Positions 24,918 through 35,660 of a stretch of DNA of 64,000 nucleotides are shown here, piece after piece. Position numbers and translations under genes: made by a program. A model generated the notes under the pieces. It saw only the letters and a program-made list of their open reading frames with translations, was not told the DNA's origin and ran no database searches. Origin of the DNA: Vandiemenella viatica (taxonomy: Eukaryota > Arthropoda > Insecta > Orthoptera > Morabidae). The stretch spans positions 234,057,539 through 234,121,538 of the forward strand of contig JARYHS010013630.1 of NCBI GenBank assembly GCA_031002005.1, given 5' to 3'. Within the stretch, counting starts at the first letter, position 1, and each line of letters starts with the position of its first letter.

Positions 24918-26458
24918 CTAATTTCCCTGGTTGCATTTTTCGTCACTCTGCTTTCCGCTTTCTACTCGCTCCATTCCTCTACTTCCATTGTTGAAAGCTT
25001 TCCATTCTCTAGCTTTTTCGATCGCTCCATTGTTTATATTGTGTAGGCTTTCCTTTCCATTCTTGTGCGGTCTCGCATCTCTATCATCTCTCTTTCCATC
25101 CTTTTCCCGATATACTTGTCCCGATTGCTCTTTTCCACCATACGAACTTCCGGTAAAATTTTTATCTCTCACACTCCTATCGTCCCATTTATCTATCTTG
25201 TCCACTCCTTCTAAAAATTCTTGGAGATTATTCCATCGCGTAAGCAACATCCTCTCCTGCACCCAACGCGGCATCTTTCTTTCCAAAATTTCTATTTTCT
25301 CGTCTTCTTCTATTGGGTTTGACAAGTATTTCAGTCCTTTCATCAATTTTTCGCAATATTCGCGAAGGCTACCAAATTGCCGTTTGTATGGACAACTGTT
25401 CCTAAATTCTTGTTTCACACGTCTCTGCCTTTCCTCCGACCAGTACCTCTTCAAAAAACTTCGCAGAAATTCTCCGTAGCTAATACTGCTCTCCGCTACT
25501 CCACACGACCATTCCAATGCTTCGTCTTTCATCATCATCTTTACATATCTAATTTTTTCCTCATCACTCCAGTGTTTTGGTAGTGCGTTTCTGTAAACCT
25601 CTACAAAAATGTGCGGATGAATCTCGCCCCCTGGAACAAAACTTACTTCCGGTAGTTTTATTTGACCGGACGGTACTAAATTGTTGCCGGCACGGCATTC
25701 GATTTTGTTTTGTACCACGTCAACTCGCTGATTGACCTCTATCCATTGTTGTTCAACTGTCTTTTTGCAACACATGACTTCACCTTGAACTTGCCAAAAT
25801 TCCTGTTTAATCCCTGAAAATTCATTCTTCAACTTATTTTGCTCATCACATACCAGCCTCATTGCATCTTCACGATTCTCTTCTTCCTTAACAATGCGTT
25901 CCTCCACATTGTTTAGCTTAATATAGATATTGTCCTTTTCATTTTTCCATTGATTAAATTCTTGTGCCATTCTTTGTCGGTTTTGCGTAATTAATTCTTG
26001 CATTTTCTCCATCTGTCGTAGTGTTAACTTTTCAAACTTCTGTGATTTTGTTGTAATTCTCGTCTTAAATCTTGTTGGTTCTGTAGCAGGGTTTGTTTTA
26101 ATTCTTGCATATTCATTATCTGCTGTTGATTTGTTTCTTCAGATCTCTGTTGGCTCTGCTTTAATTCTTGTTGGCTCTGCTTTAATTCCTGTTGGCTCTG
26201 TAATATTTTTGCTAGTATCATTTCCAAAGAATAATCTTCTTCTCGGTCAAATTTCTTTTGAGTTACGCTAGCTGGAGATAACTCATGAACTTTTTGAATA
26301 CTAACATCACACACTGACTGATCTGAATACGCGCAACCCGAATCCAAACTGTTATTTAAATTTCCAGAAACCTTAACCTGCTCAATATTTTCGCCTCCCG
26401 TCCCATTAAATGAACTCTCGGAATCTACCACTAAATTTTTGTTTTCCATTTTACACAC
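24918..26458 (-). pseudogene. Gag-like ORFs of the LTR element (frame-broken)
   Basis: Two frames: an upstream part (26458-26024, 144 residues) and a main part (26012-24918, 364 residues). The upstream part ends in a Gln-rich coiled-coil with ELKQSQQ repeated. The main part begins as coiled-coil, then has a capsid-like region: HIFVEVYRNALPKHWSDEEK, YVKMMMKDEALEWSCGV, SYGEFLRSFLKRYWSEERQR and REYCEKLMKGLKYL. That pattern is usual for insect Gypsy-like Gag. The tail is basic and Asn/Gly-rich; I see no CCHC zinc knuckle. Frames switch near 26025-26055, so there is a one-base shift. In an intact element Gag forms the particle shell. Confidence 0.75.
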
Positions 26459-26688
26459 AAAATTTCACACAAGGATAAATCCTCACACCAATAATTTCAA
26501 CCCCATAAAAAATTTTACGAGAGTAAATACAGACTGGAGAAAAGAAAGTCTTCAACGAGGTGACAATGAATTTTACAACGCAGTAGTTCGACTCAGAATT
26601 AGAGACACAAAAAACTTTCATCAACATACATATTATCTTTACAAAAATTATTTTCACAAAACACATTCAAAATATCAGTTTTTGGTAA

Positions 26689-27386
26689 CACGTCAATACG
26701 TCGGAACCTACAAAAATCGTCATATCGGTCTGAAATTTGAGACACACATTCCTTAGGCGATAATATTTGATTAAAAGTGTATAACGTAAGCTTAGAGTGT
26801 GTGGAAATAAGGTAAAATCACTTTAAATGTGGGTACATGCATATATGTTATTACGCAAGAAATACACGTTATTACATGTCGATATTTATTCTGTGTATTT
26901 TTACTCTTAATTCTTGGTCCAGGCTGCATTTCAACCTAACCACAACAGTTATTAGTAAAAAATTAAACCAACTTCAATGCTGTGTATCAAATATTCGTTA
27001 CGGTAGACGCCATGTTTTTCCCTGTAAGGTAGGCTGCCATGCAATAAATCTTAGCACTGAAAAACAATATGTCAGCCCGTACAGATAAATTGTAAATGTT
27101 ACACGATTTTCTACTTATTACGTACCTGCAATTTGCATGTGGAAAGCAGTTTTTATTCAATAATGAAGACTTAAAAACACGTTGAATTAATGTCAACAGC
27201 TAGTTACGTGTATTTCTTGCGTAATAACACGTATGCATCTACCCACTTTTCGAGGGATTTTTCTTCATTTCTACATATTCGAAGCTTACGTTATACACTT
27301 TAAATCAAATATTATCGCCTAAGGTATGTGTGTGCCAAATTTCATACCGATAGGGCAATATTTGTAGGTTCCGACGTATTGACGTG
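26689..27386. mobile_element. Foldback/MITE with 181-bp arms inside the LTR-element leader
   Basis: The left arm (26689-26869) and right arm (27206-27386) are reverse complements: CACGTCAATACGTCGGAACC, GGCGATAATATTTGATT, GTGTATAACGTAAGCTT and TTATTACGCAAGAAATACAC occur in both. The centre carries a GGTCCAGGCTGCATTTCAACC motif shared with other places in the window. No transposase. It lies wholly between the 5' LTR and gag, so it inserted into the LTR element or was carried by it. Confidence 0.75.
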
Positions 27387-27889
27387 GAGCCCAGTGGCTT
27401 TTAACTACAGCAAATTTACTTCCACAATTTGTCAAAGATACTATTCTTGCTCGTTAACTTCTCGTGCATGCATTATACATTGAGATGAATTTCTTTCCCG
27501 GCATTTTAACTGTTATATTCCTGCTTGTTATTTTACTACTATACAGTATTATTGACTCTACTGCAATTTACTTTTACTATTACTTTTATTTAAAGCAAGT
27601 TCCTTTCGGCAAACAGTCACAGATAATATCTACTTCGTTAATACTTAACCAAAACGTTCATTACCATATCTTGAAGTTTACTCTTACTATTTTCAGTGAT
27701 TTACGCGGCTATGAGTCTCTTCAAATTTTTAAACAATTACCACATCTCTTCAAATAGCTTCTCAGATTTACATCTGCATTTATTTATTGTCCACTTCACG
27801 TTATTAAAACGTATTTTCTGTCTTACCTTTCTCTTCTCCGAAGATTTGCCAGGCTCTTTCCTTACCGAACTAAAGTTTTTAGTTCTGAG

Positions 27890-27908
27890 TCCTTTCACGG
27901 TCAGCCAC
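27890..27908 (-). promoter_or_regulatory. Putative primer-binding site
   Basis: Starting one or two bases past the 5' LTR, the minus strand reads TGGCTGACCGTGAAAGGA. A TGG start at this spot is expected for priming by the CCA end of a tRNA. Which tRNA was not determined. Confidence 0.5.
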
Positions 27909-27909
27909 T

Positions 27910-28432
27910 TGTAAGCTTTACCTCCTTTCTGCTGCTTTTTGTCAGCTTCCACAAATGACTTAAGTGCTCTACTTCAAGCAGAGTATTTTTTTGCTGTAGA
28001 AGTCGGCACCAAAGAAAACAAAAACCTGCAACTCAAACATACAAATAACACACGACATGGTAATATAATTAACTCGAAAATTCACTCTTTTATTTTCCTT
28101 TTTTCACAACACACAAATACACACAAGGCTCATAAAATAACTTGCACTATTTTTTATCTCCATACACATCCGACAGCTAGAAATCAAGCAAGTCTGCCAT
28201 ACCGTGCTTTTTCTCTCTTACTATTCCTTGCGCAGTCCAAAGATTATTCACCTAGTCCACTTCTTCCAAAGATAGTCCTCACTCTCTGTTCTTACCTTTA
28301 GTGCTATTTATGTTATTCAGCAAAAAAATAACTTCAACATAACTCTCTTTATACAAAAATAAAACGTGTCTTTTTTTAAATATTATAAACACCAAAATTA
28401 TAAATATAGTAAGGCGACCTTGTCACCTTACA
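27910..28432 (-). repeat. 5' LTR (minus-strand sense)
   Basis: 523 bp, near-identical to 23115-23626, with a few short insertions. Contains a TATAAAG-like box in the minus sense near 28350, consistent with a promoter in U3. Confidence 0.9.
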
Positions 28433-30230
28433 ATACGCGTCAACCGTTAGTCCATTTCGTCGCTTTAATTAATCTGCAGTTTCTAGAAGTTATTAATAAA
28501 TAATGCACTTCATAAACGCGAATTTCCCGAATACGCATATACTAATGAAAAATATTTGTTTCAGTTACTAAACCAGTTTCATAAACACCCGTTGCCATAT
28601 AATAAAATCTATTTTATTTTCGAATTAAACCTATAATCACTGCGTATTGGACTCTTCTTAGATACACGAAAGAAAGGATCCGACATCCTACGTCTTTATC
28701 AAGACCTACCTTACGAATTGATGACCATACAATTACAAACGTTTGTATCATCAACACGCTTGTTTCAACTTAAAAATTCAACTACATGAAAATAATGTTG
28801 CTTGTCAGTCAGTTCCTTTTAATACTAACAACAATCGACTCTCAGTCCACTGCAGCAACAAGAAATTGCTAATTTTATTTGCAAAATAATGTTTACAAAC
28901 GAGTTAGCAAATTCACTCAATCTTTAACTGTGATGTAAAAGTCTTGGTACTTATCTTTATGTCTAAAATTATTAATCAGTGATGAGGTGTGTTATACAGT
29001 GATTCTCACTACTATTTATCAATTATCTTGCCACATACTTTATTTTCGATGATTGTGTGTCCCTCTGAACGTTTCTAATTCATATTTCCTACGATAAACT
29101 CCAGCGTTGTTCTACTAATTTTTAGTGTACTCTCGAAAGATATTTATTTTATTGACTTTATTAAATTCTTGTACAACCCACAGATTATTCCTAAATTAGT
29201 TATTATATTTCAAAAATTATGATTTAAAAATTAATAATATAATAGATAAATTTTGTTAGCGTATACTTTGTTCATACCTATCAATAAGAGTGATCAATGA
29301 GTATGGATAGTGACTGTTTATGTGTTTATTTTGTTTTTCATTAAAAACAAATTATAACATTGAAAAATCATCTCCTACTTCCCATTCAAGGAACCACCGA
29401 TCTAATGGAGTATTCATTAGTTGAGGTTTCTAATACCCCTGTTAGCTGAAATTATTACTTCATACATTCCAGACAAAAATTTTCAAATTTAAGGTTTGAG
29501 AATCTATACCATCTGGAACGTTACAGCCTTATATCCTTACCATCCGATATCAGCTTCCATTAAGTGCATTTTTATCAAAACCCCTCCAATAGTTTTTTAA
29601 GTAATACACGAACATACAAACAGACTAAAAGTTAGAAATTTTACGTTTTTGACATCTGTATAATTGTTAATGTACATTGAAATTGCTTTATTTTTAAAAA
29701 AAATAATGTACAGGCACAACTTTTCTGCAGTATCACTATACAGTATAGTTTTACCACAACTCTAATCTGTTATTTATATTATTGGTGTATACTCTTCATA
29801 CACTAATATCTATAGATTTAATGTTCCTATTTCTTGGCGTTCTCACATCCAATTTTAAGTTAATAAATTTTTATTAAGCTTTTGTCCACACGGTTTCAGT
29901 TTTCAAACAGTACTAAATTCTCTGTGCTTTTTATCACGAGTGATGATGATTATCTTCACTCTGACCAGAGAATGTTTCTCACCATATTCAAAGAAGTTTA
30001 TTGTACATAAACACTTATTTTAACATAGTTCATATAGTTTCCCAATCAATAATTCTAATGGAGGTAGAGAGGCAAACAACATATCGAAAAGTCACTTGCT
30101 GGAAAGTAGAAATAGAAATTTTTGTAATTATCTTTTAAATACTATTGTGCTGTTTCTAGTATCTCGATATTTCATAAATAGCTAAATTTTTCGATAAACG
30201 TAATTGTTACATTCAAAGGAGTTTAAGCCA
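28433..30230. other. AT-rich stretch, nothing recognised
   Basis: About 1.8 kb of strongly AT-rich sequence with no coding or repeat resemblance seen. Confidence 0.5.
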
Positions 30231-30456
30231 CCGAGTATGGTGGGTGAGCGGTAATATTCGGTACTGGCATTCGGGAGGACGCGGATTCGAATCCCCGTCC
30301 AGCCATCCACATTTGGGTCTTTCATGGTTTCCCAAAATCACTCCGTGTAAATGCTGGGATGGTCTCTTTAAAGAGTCATGACCGAATTGCTTCCCGTTCC
30401 TTGCTCCCCGTGTTTTCCCCTCTCTAATGACTTCGACGTTGACGAGGCGTAAAGGC
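30231..30456 (+). repeat. tRNA-derived SINE, family 1, best copy
   Basis: Starts CCGAGTATGGTGGGTGAGCGG (A-box region) with a B-box GGATTCGAATCCCCGTCC about 50 bp on. A non-tRNA body follows (CATGGTTTCCCAAAATCACT, ATGCTGGGATGG), and the tail has CTCTAATGACTTCGACGTTG. Copies at 33905, 42452, 53062 and 60885 share these blocks. Confidence 0.75.
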
Positions 30457-30540
30457 ATAAGAAAGAAAAATTAGACTCACACCGATGAACAAGCCAGTGA
30501 CATTCCGGTTATAGTCTTAGCACTAAAAAAGGAAACCATC

Positions 30541-31642
30541 AAACATATTCAGAACAGATACCAATCTCTTGTAAGTATATTGAAGGGTAAACACCACATA
30601 TTGCTATGGTACCGTCGTTTCTACAAATGCGCTCTAGTTTTTGAGATATTTGTACGCAAAAAATCCCAATGTCTTTTATGCACAAAAATAATTGCGAGTG
30701 GTGTAGGCGGTAAGATGTCTGCTCCGTAATTTCAAATCCCCGTAGATTCAATTTGTTGTTTCTGTTTTTTATCTTGAGATATTGTTCAGCATGATTATTT
30801 TAATTTGACTTCATTTACATTCTTTCATTGCGTGAAATAATCTTTAAAGCAAATCACATTAATTATGACAGATACAACAAGCGAAATTTCGGATAATATA
30901 CCAACAATGGATTGTAATATGCCTCACCCATAGTAATTTAAGTAATTTTGTCAGGAGGCGAATATGTTAATAAATTCGAATCTGACAATAGCATTGTGCA
31001 GCATTTATAAGCGTTTGTCATTTGTGATTTCATTTCTTCGCTGAGCTCCACTTTGATCATTTTTCTTACCTGGTATATTTTATTTTCAATCATTTACATG
31101 CCACCACTACACGGAATGAAATACTCGGGTTGTAGAAATTAAAAAAAAAAAAGATCTTCTGAATGTTACGTATTTCGTTTAAAATATTTCTTGATGATTT
31201 AGAACCGACAAAAATGAAATAACGTAAAACAAATTTCCTATTGTAGTATAAAACGCATCAAAAAATAAATATCTAACAACATAGACTTTTCCGGCGTCAA
31301 TACAATCCGGCAGTACACCTGTAAAGACTTCATTTGGATATAACACATTTACGGAGAAAAGTGGCTGTCTGGCATGTTTTGTTTGAAATAAAATTATGGA
31401 AATGAAGCGGAAAATAAATTAAAATAAGCACGCTGAGCAATATGTAAAGATAAAAAAATCTGAAACTACGGGATTTTGAACTCGATTCTGAAAATTATGC
31501 AGTACGCAAGATACGGGATCCACTTTAAAATTGAGGTAATTATTTTTATATATAGAAGACACTGTGATTATTTGCATGAGAATATCTCAAATTCTATAGC
31601 GTATTTGAAGTAACGACGCTTCTACAGATAATAGGGGGTAAA
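30541..31642. mobile_element. Diverged inverted-repeat unit with tRNA-like boxes in its arms
   Basis: Segment 30541-30790 is the diverged reverse complement of 31430-31640. Shared blocks, read on the right arm, are ATATCTCAAA-nT-AgCG-ATTTG-AG-AACGACG, TACGGGATTTTGAA and CAATTATTTTT. In the left arm, GTGGTGTAGGCGGTAAGATG with TTTCAAATCCCC (30694-30757) resembles Pol III A and B boxes. It could be one foldback or two SINE copies facing each other. Confidence 0.5.
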
Positions 31643-32738
31643 TAGTGTTGCAAAATGAAAAAAATTTTTTTCATTGGGAAAAAAACATGAAAAAAAAACT
31701 AGCACCCTTGTTTTTTCCTCAATTTTTCAATTTTTTTCGGTAAACAGTATATTTGATAAATTATAGTTTTATTTAAGGAGCTTACATTTTACATGTGTGT
31801 TTTAAATCTTACTGAATCATATAATGTCTTACATAATGATTCGTAAAGGTATCTATATAGGTAACATAATTTTATTCATCCTCTATATGTCAGCACCACA
31901 TTCACTAGTGTCAGCACTACCATCACTGGTTCGGTGTGTGTATGAATTTTCTGTTTCTTCTTCTGTCTCCTCTTGATCCATAACTTTGCGTACAATACAA
32001 GGACAACCGTCCTTGTATTGTACGCAAAAGATTTTGAGATTGCAATTTTAAATTGTGAGCAAAGTACACACTGTGCATAAAGACTGCGCCGATAATTCTG
32101 TATTAAGGTCTTTTAAGTTTGAATTTAAATCTATTATCATACAAAATAGGAGCTTTATTTCTTTTTCAATAGTTGGTTTACGCCAACGGTTGCAATGGAA
32201 CGATTTATAATTACTGACAATTTAATGATTCAGTATCACTATAAGCTGAGAGTTTAACAAGTATATGAATATAAGTAAAGCACAATAAATAATAAAAAAG
32301 AGGCAAAAAGCCGTAGATAAATTCAAAATTCCTAATTTTTTGAAAAGATCCGTAGGTCTACAGATAAATTCGCAGGGTTGACAACACTAGTTCAAATAGC
32401 GAGTATCAATCCAAACAAAGGGGAACGCTGATTCCTTCTCGCTCAACCTAGCCTCTTCGGGAAGTCTCTGTTCGTAAAAGAAAACTTCAGTCAATGTTGC
32501 CAATATTTTCGTCATTTTCTTTTCTACTTAACCAGAAAAATATAGTAGATTTAAAAATTAAGGTTAGTACTTAGTATAAACTCTAAAACAGTGATATTTA
32601 ACGAAAAATGCCTTACAAACTTGAGATTTAGTAGTTATTAAAAAAACGTGTCCAGAAAAGAAACGTTTTTTTTCATAGTTTTTTTTCATGTTTTTTTTTT
32701 TTCCAAGTCAGAAAAAAAAACTTTTTTTTGCAACACTA
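31643..32738 (+). mobile_element. hAT-like non-autonomous element, copy A
   Basis: Terminal inverted repeats are TAGTGTTGCAAAA on the left and TTTTTTGCAACACTA on the right. The TAGTG start fits the hAT terminal consensus. Copy B at 38085-41453 is about 90 percent alike in the middle (ATATTTGATAAATTATAG, ATAATGTCTTACATAATGAT, GAGAGTTTAACAAGTATATG). There is no transposase ORF. An unusual perfect hairpin at 31985-32028 replaces sequence found in copy B. Its own flanks (GGGGTAAA, AGTGCACT) do not match each other. Confidence 0.65.
31985..32028. repeat. Perfect 20-bp-arm hairpin with 4-nt loop
   Basis: Arms 31985-32004 and 32009-32028 are exact reverse complements around the loop AACC. The right arm corresponds to normal element sequence (copy B near 40762-40780); the left arm has no counterpart in copy B. 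Confidence 0.9.
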
Positions 32739-32995
32739 AGTGCACTCTCGATTACGCATAAATCTCTCTGCAGACACGTTTCCAATTTGCTTAACTCACC
32801 TCCTGGTACTGGGCTTTATTATCTAGATACTCAGAGATACGAAAGCGGTAAAATGTAACTGACAACTTTATATTTTTTCAGATAATTTTGGGCAGCACTG
32901 CACTTTGATAATGAATTCGTATGTAACTCGATGAAATAACTCGAAAGCGAAGAATGTTTTATTTTTTATATGTGACCTATTTTTCTAGATATTGA
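32739..32995. other. No gene recognised
   Basis: AT-rich spacer between hAT-like copy A and the degenerate repeat that follows. Confidence 0.5.
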
Positions 32996-32999
32996 ACCT

Positions 33000-33480
33000 C
33001 AAAAATCAGTCGTATAGTTCCTTTGTTTTTGGTAACGTTTTTCTTCTAGACCAGGCAATAGTTGAACCTACCACAACTGCTAGGAAGAAAACAAACATCT
33101 TATTCACTGTATATGTCCACCGTGTAATTCCTTGCGTGACTTTAGTTAGTTTTTTTCTGGTCCAGGCTGCATCTTAACCTAACCACCTCAGTTTTGAGAT
33201 ACGATATCTTGAGAACCAAGCAAGATGTCAAAAAATTGTACCCTTTACTTTCGGTATGTCTCGTTGAGTTACATAAGAATCCACTATCAAATGTGGCTTT
33301 GGCGAAATTTTTCTTCTGGTCCAGGCCACATCTCAATTTTGAAATACGTTATCTCGATAACTAAGCGATATATATATATATATACATATATAAAAAATCC
33401 TTACTTTTGATTTGTTTCATCAAGTTACATAAGAATCTCTTATGAAATTGCGACGTCACGGTTATCGTAGAATTAAAGAA
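33000..33480 (+). repeat. Degenerate tandem repeat with a 'GGTCCAGGC' motif, ~3 units
   Basis: Motif positions 33047, 33159 and 33318; the last two units are about 159 bp apart and share TTTTGAGATACGATATC and GAGTTACATAAGAATC. An (AT)n microsatellite lies at 33367-33392. The same motif occurs in the foldback at 26916 and near 3013. Confidence 0.6.
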
Positions 33481-33904
33481 TCTCAGCTTTCTGTTCAGGT
33501 TTCTTCGGATTTCCGCAACAGACTTCAAATGATGGCTTGTTCAAGTACCTTATAGCCTACAAGATAGAAGTGAACTGACTGCGAAAAAAATTATATCGTA
33601 TTACCAGTAATTTGAATTATTTGGCAATTCATCAATTTTCCATCCAAACATGCTATGGATTCAGGTAGCTTGAAAAGCTTCTAGCTTTGCGTTAAAATTC
33701 ACCTCCTGTATGGCTAACGGCGTAGATTTTTTTTTTTTTTTTTTTTTTCTATACCCATATTGAGATTCTTAATAGATCAGAATATTTTCAAATAAATAAA
33801 CAAAATGCTGCATTAAAAAATTAAAAACAGCAACTTTTACTAACTCCAACAAGGTCGGAATGCGGATTTTTCCGATCACACGATTAGTCTATTAAATGAA
33901 CCGA
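33481..33904. other. AT-rich spacer with a poly-T tract
   Basis: No coding or repeat homology seen apart from a poly-T run at 33727-33749. Confidence 0.5.
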
Positions 33905-34080
33905 GTGTTGTTCTCCGACCTGGAATTCGGTAGGTCTCAGGTTCAAATCCCCATTGGGCTATACAGATTTCGATTTTTCATGGTTTCTCGAAATAAATAC
34001 TAGCGAATGCTGCGATGGTTTCTTCGAAACACAACGGTTGAATTTCTACGCGCTCATTACCCTCCAAAGAAGGAGAAATG
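33905..34080 (+). repeat. tRNA-derived SINE, family 1, partial
   Basis: B-box region AGGTTCAAATCCCCATTGGG is followed by TTTTTCATGGTTTCTCGAAA and GAATGCTGCGATGGTTTC, matching the body at 30231-30456. The A-box end is poorly preserved. Confidence 0.65.
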
Positions 34081-34460
34081 ATGGGTACAGACCCAAGTTC
34101 CTATCTGTTTCTTAAAAAATAAAGATGGAATGTAATATGAGAACGTACACTTACATGTTGATGATTCAGCTCTGTGGCAGACAAATTCCCTCGCATATTT
34201 TTATGGTTTCAATATGTCCTCGTGCCCTAAAGATGTCGGTGGTCTTGGATGCTGGAAGTGTCGTTTCTCTTTAAAAGTGAAACTTTGGAGATTCAGCGAC
34301 GCCGTTGAAATCCTTCGCTTCAATTTAGAAACAATGCGGTTTCTCTGCTGATATCAAGCGTAACATTCAGGTCTTTGTGAACAAAACGAAAATATCTTTT
34401 AAAATATCCCTCACGTCGACCGTTTAAACTTGTAGTATTAACAGAACACTGCGTGCGACT
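34081..34460. other. No gene recognised
   Basis: Transition from AT-rich sequence to the GC-rich island; no feature identified. Confidence 0.45.
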
Positions 34461-35660
34461 CTAGAATAATATATCAAATTTCGACGCACGCTGTAACAGC
34501 GTATCTACGGTGACCACCAGTTTTCTTTGTTGGTGCTGCGTGTTGCCGCGGAAATGGTCCTCCGCATTGTCGATAGGGTACATACTACACAAGGAAGCTT
34601 CCGACACTGCCTCAGTGCACTCCAGCCTCGGACGGGTCAGCGAGCAGATGCGTTGGAATCTCGGCCTAATCGAGTCTTCAGCCTGAAGCGCGCGTCCCCT
34701 CACTGGAGACTTTTGGGGCAGGGATTGCAGCCCGCCTGCCTGCTGTTCCTTCCGAGGCGAGGCTGGAGTCCTGCGGTGTTTGTGGCCGCCGCGGGGATTC
34801 AGCCGCCACAGGTGCTGCGCCGCGGCGCCGTGCGGCCGGTACGTTGATTCCCGCAGTAGGACTCAGCCGCGGCATGTCGCTGCACCGCCGCACTTGCCGT
34901 GGTTCAGCCGCCGCTTGCCGCAGCAGCGCTCGCCGCGGATCTGCCACCGCTAGTCTCCGCTCGCGGCGCCCTGCCGCGGCTGCGCCCACTAGAGAATCGT
35001 GGATCGGAGTTGCTGCCTACAAGCGTCCATAAACTATGTGGATCTGTCTAAGGGTGGGGGGGGGGGGGGGCGAGGGGTTGGCTGGACAGCTACGCTGAGC
35101 TACGAGCGGGGGAGTGGGTTTCCAAGCCAAGCCACGTAGCTTGTTATTCATATTATTTGTCAGAGTTAAAATAAGGTACAGAAGATATAACAGCATGTGA
35201 ATATTTATTTCTATCATTTAACTATCTCCGCACGTAATTTACGATAGTCTGACAAGAGAAAACAGTACAAAATATGTTCTGGTATCAATAGGGAAAAAAA
35301 AACTACAGGCTACTTGGGGGAGGGGGGGGGTAGAGGCAATAGCCACGTCGGGGTACGTGGAGAGAGGGGGGTTCACAAGAGGCCAAAATTGAGCTACGTG
35401 GTTTATGGACTCTCGATTATTTATAGCATTATCTGAGTGAGGTTGGGAGAGCGGCTGCGGCCTTCCAAGACCGTCCGTCCTGGCGCACAGCACCGCAATT
35501 AGTGCGTCTCAGGCGGCACCACCACTTTCTAAAACTCCGCTTGCCACGCCGCATCGGGGGCGTAACCTCTCACTGAAACGTGTCAGCCCGATATGTAAGC
35601 CAACCTAGCATCCCAGCCGCAACAACAATCGAAAACGGACCGAACCCTTCTCCTTGCTGT
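34461..35660. other. GC- and CpG-rich island, split by a MITE
   Basis: From about 34600 to 35010 G+C and CpG are far above the surroundings (CCGCGGCATGTCGC, GCCGCCGCTTGCCGC, CGCGGCGCCCTGCCGCGG). After the MITE at 35024-35411, GC-rich sequence resumes to about 35660. ORFs are open on both strands (34527-34847 plus, 34678-34989 minus), which is expected in GC-rich DNA; their Ala/Arg-rich translations show no recognised domain. Candidates are a promoter CpG island with a first exon, or a GC-rich repeat. Unmethylated CpG clustering in insects often marks promoters, but nothing here proves it. Confidence 0.4.
35024..35411. mobile_element. MITE with GTCCATAAAC ends and G-rich subterminal tracts
   Basis: Left end GTCCATAAACTATGTGG and right end CTACGTGGTTTATGGAC are inverted repeats. 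Just inside the left end is a run of 15 G at 35056-35070, and near the right end is GGGGGAGGGGGGGG. Repeats with CCATAAA(T/C)TACGT ends and adjacent G-runs are familiar from insect genomes. About 388 bp, with no ORF of its own. No target duplication clearly visible. Confidence 0.65.

Larger units (their letters stand above)
23115..28432 (-). mobile_element. Gypsy-like LTR retrotransposon, non-autonomous, minus strand
   Basis: Two closely similar LTRs (23115-23626 and 27910-28432) begin TGTAAG and end CTTACA. In the minus-strand sense the order is 5' LTR, primer-site-like sequence, ~1.45-kb leader, gag, acidic ORFs, integrase C-terminal tail, purine tract, 3' LTR. About 4.3 kb of interior is present, but I see no protease DSG/DTG motif, no reverse transcriptase YxDD and no integrase catalytic core. 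The element resembles gag-only or deletion derivatives that move with help in trans. No target duplication is visible: 23111-23114 is AGCT and 28433-28436 is ATAC. Confidence 0.85.

Noticed and set aside
24931..25479. 182-residue plus-strand ORF
   Set aside because: Antisense to the gag ORF of the LTR element; Ser/Leu/Phe-rich as expected from reading purine-rich coding DNA backwards.
27464..27757. Hydrophobic 97-residue ORF that looks like a membrane peptide
   Set aside because: AT-rich antisense of the LTR element leader; hydrophobicity follows from T-rich codons and there is no supporting context.
23115..28432. Endogenous retrovirus with an envelope gene
   Set aside because: No envelope-like signal, membrane segment or third ORF between the integrase tail and the 3' LTR; an LTR retrotransposon derivative fits better.
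30694..30757. tRNA gene with A/B-box-like spacing
   Set aside because: No cloverleaf arms; it is part of a repeated arm whose diverged inverted copy lies near 31450-31600.
34527..34989. Ala/Arg-rich proteins on both strands of the GC island
   Set aside because: Long open frames are expected in CpG-rich DNA; opposed frames and low-complexity composition give no coding support.
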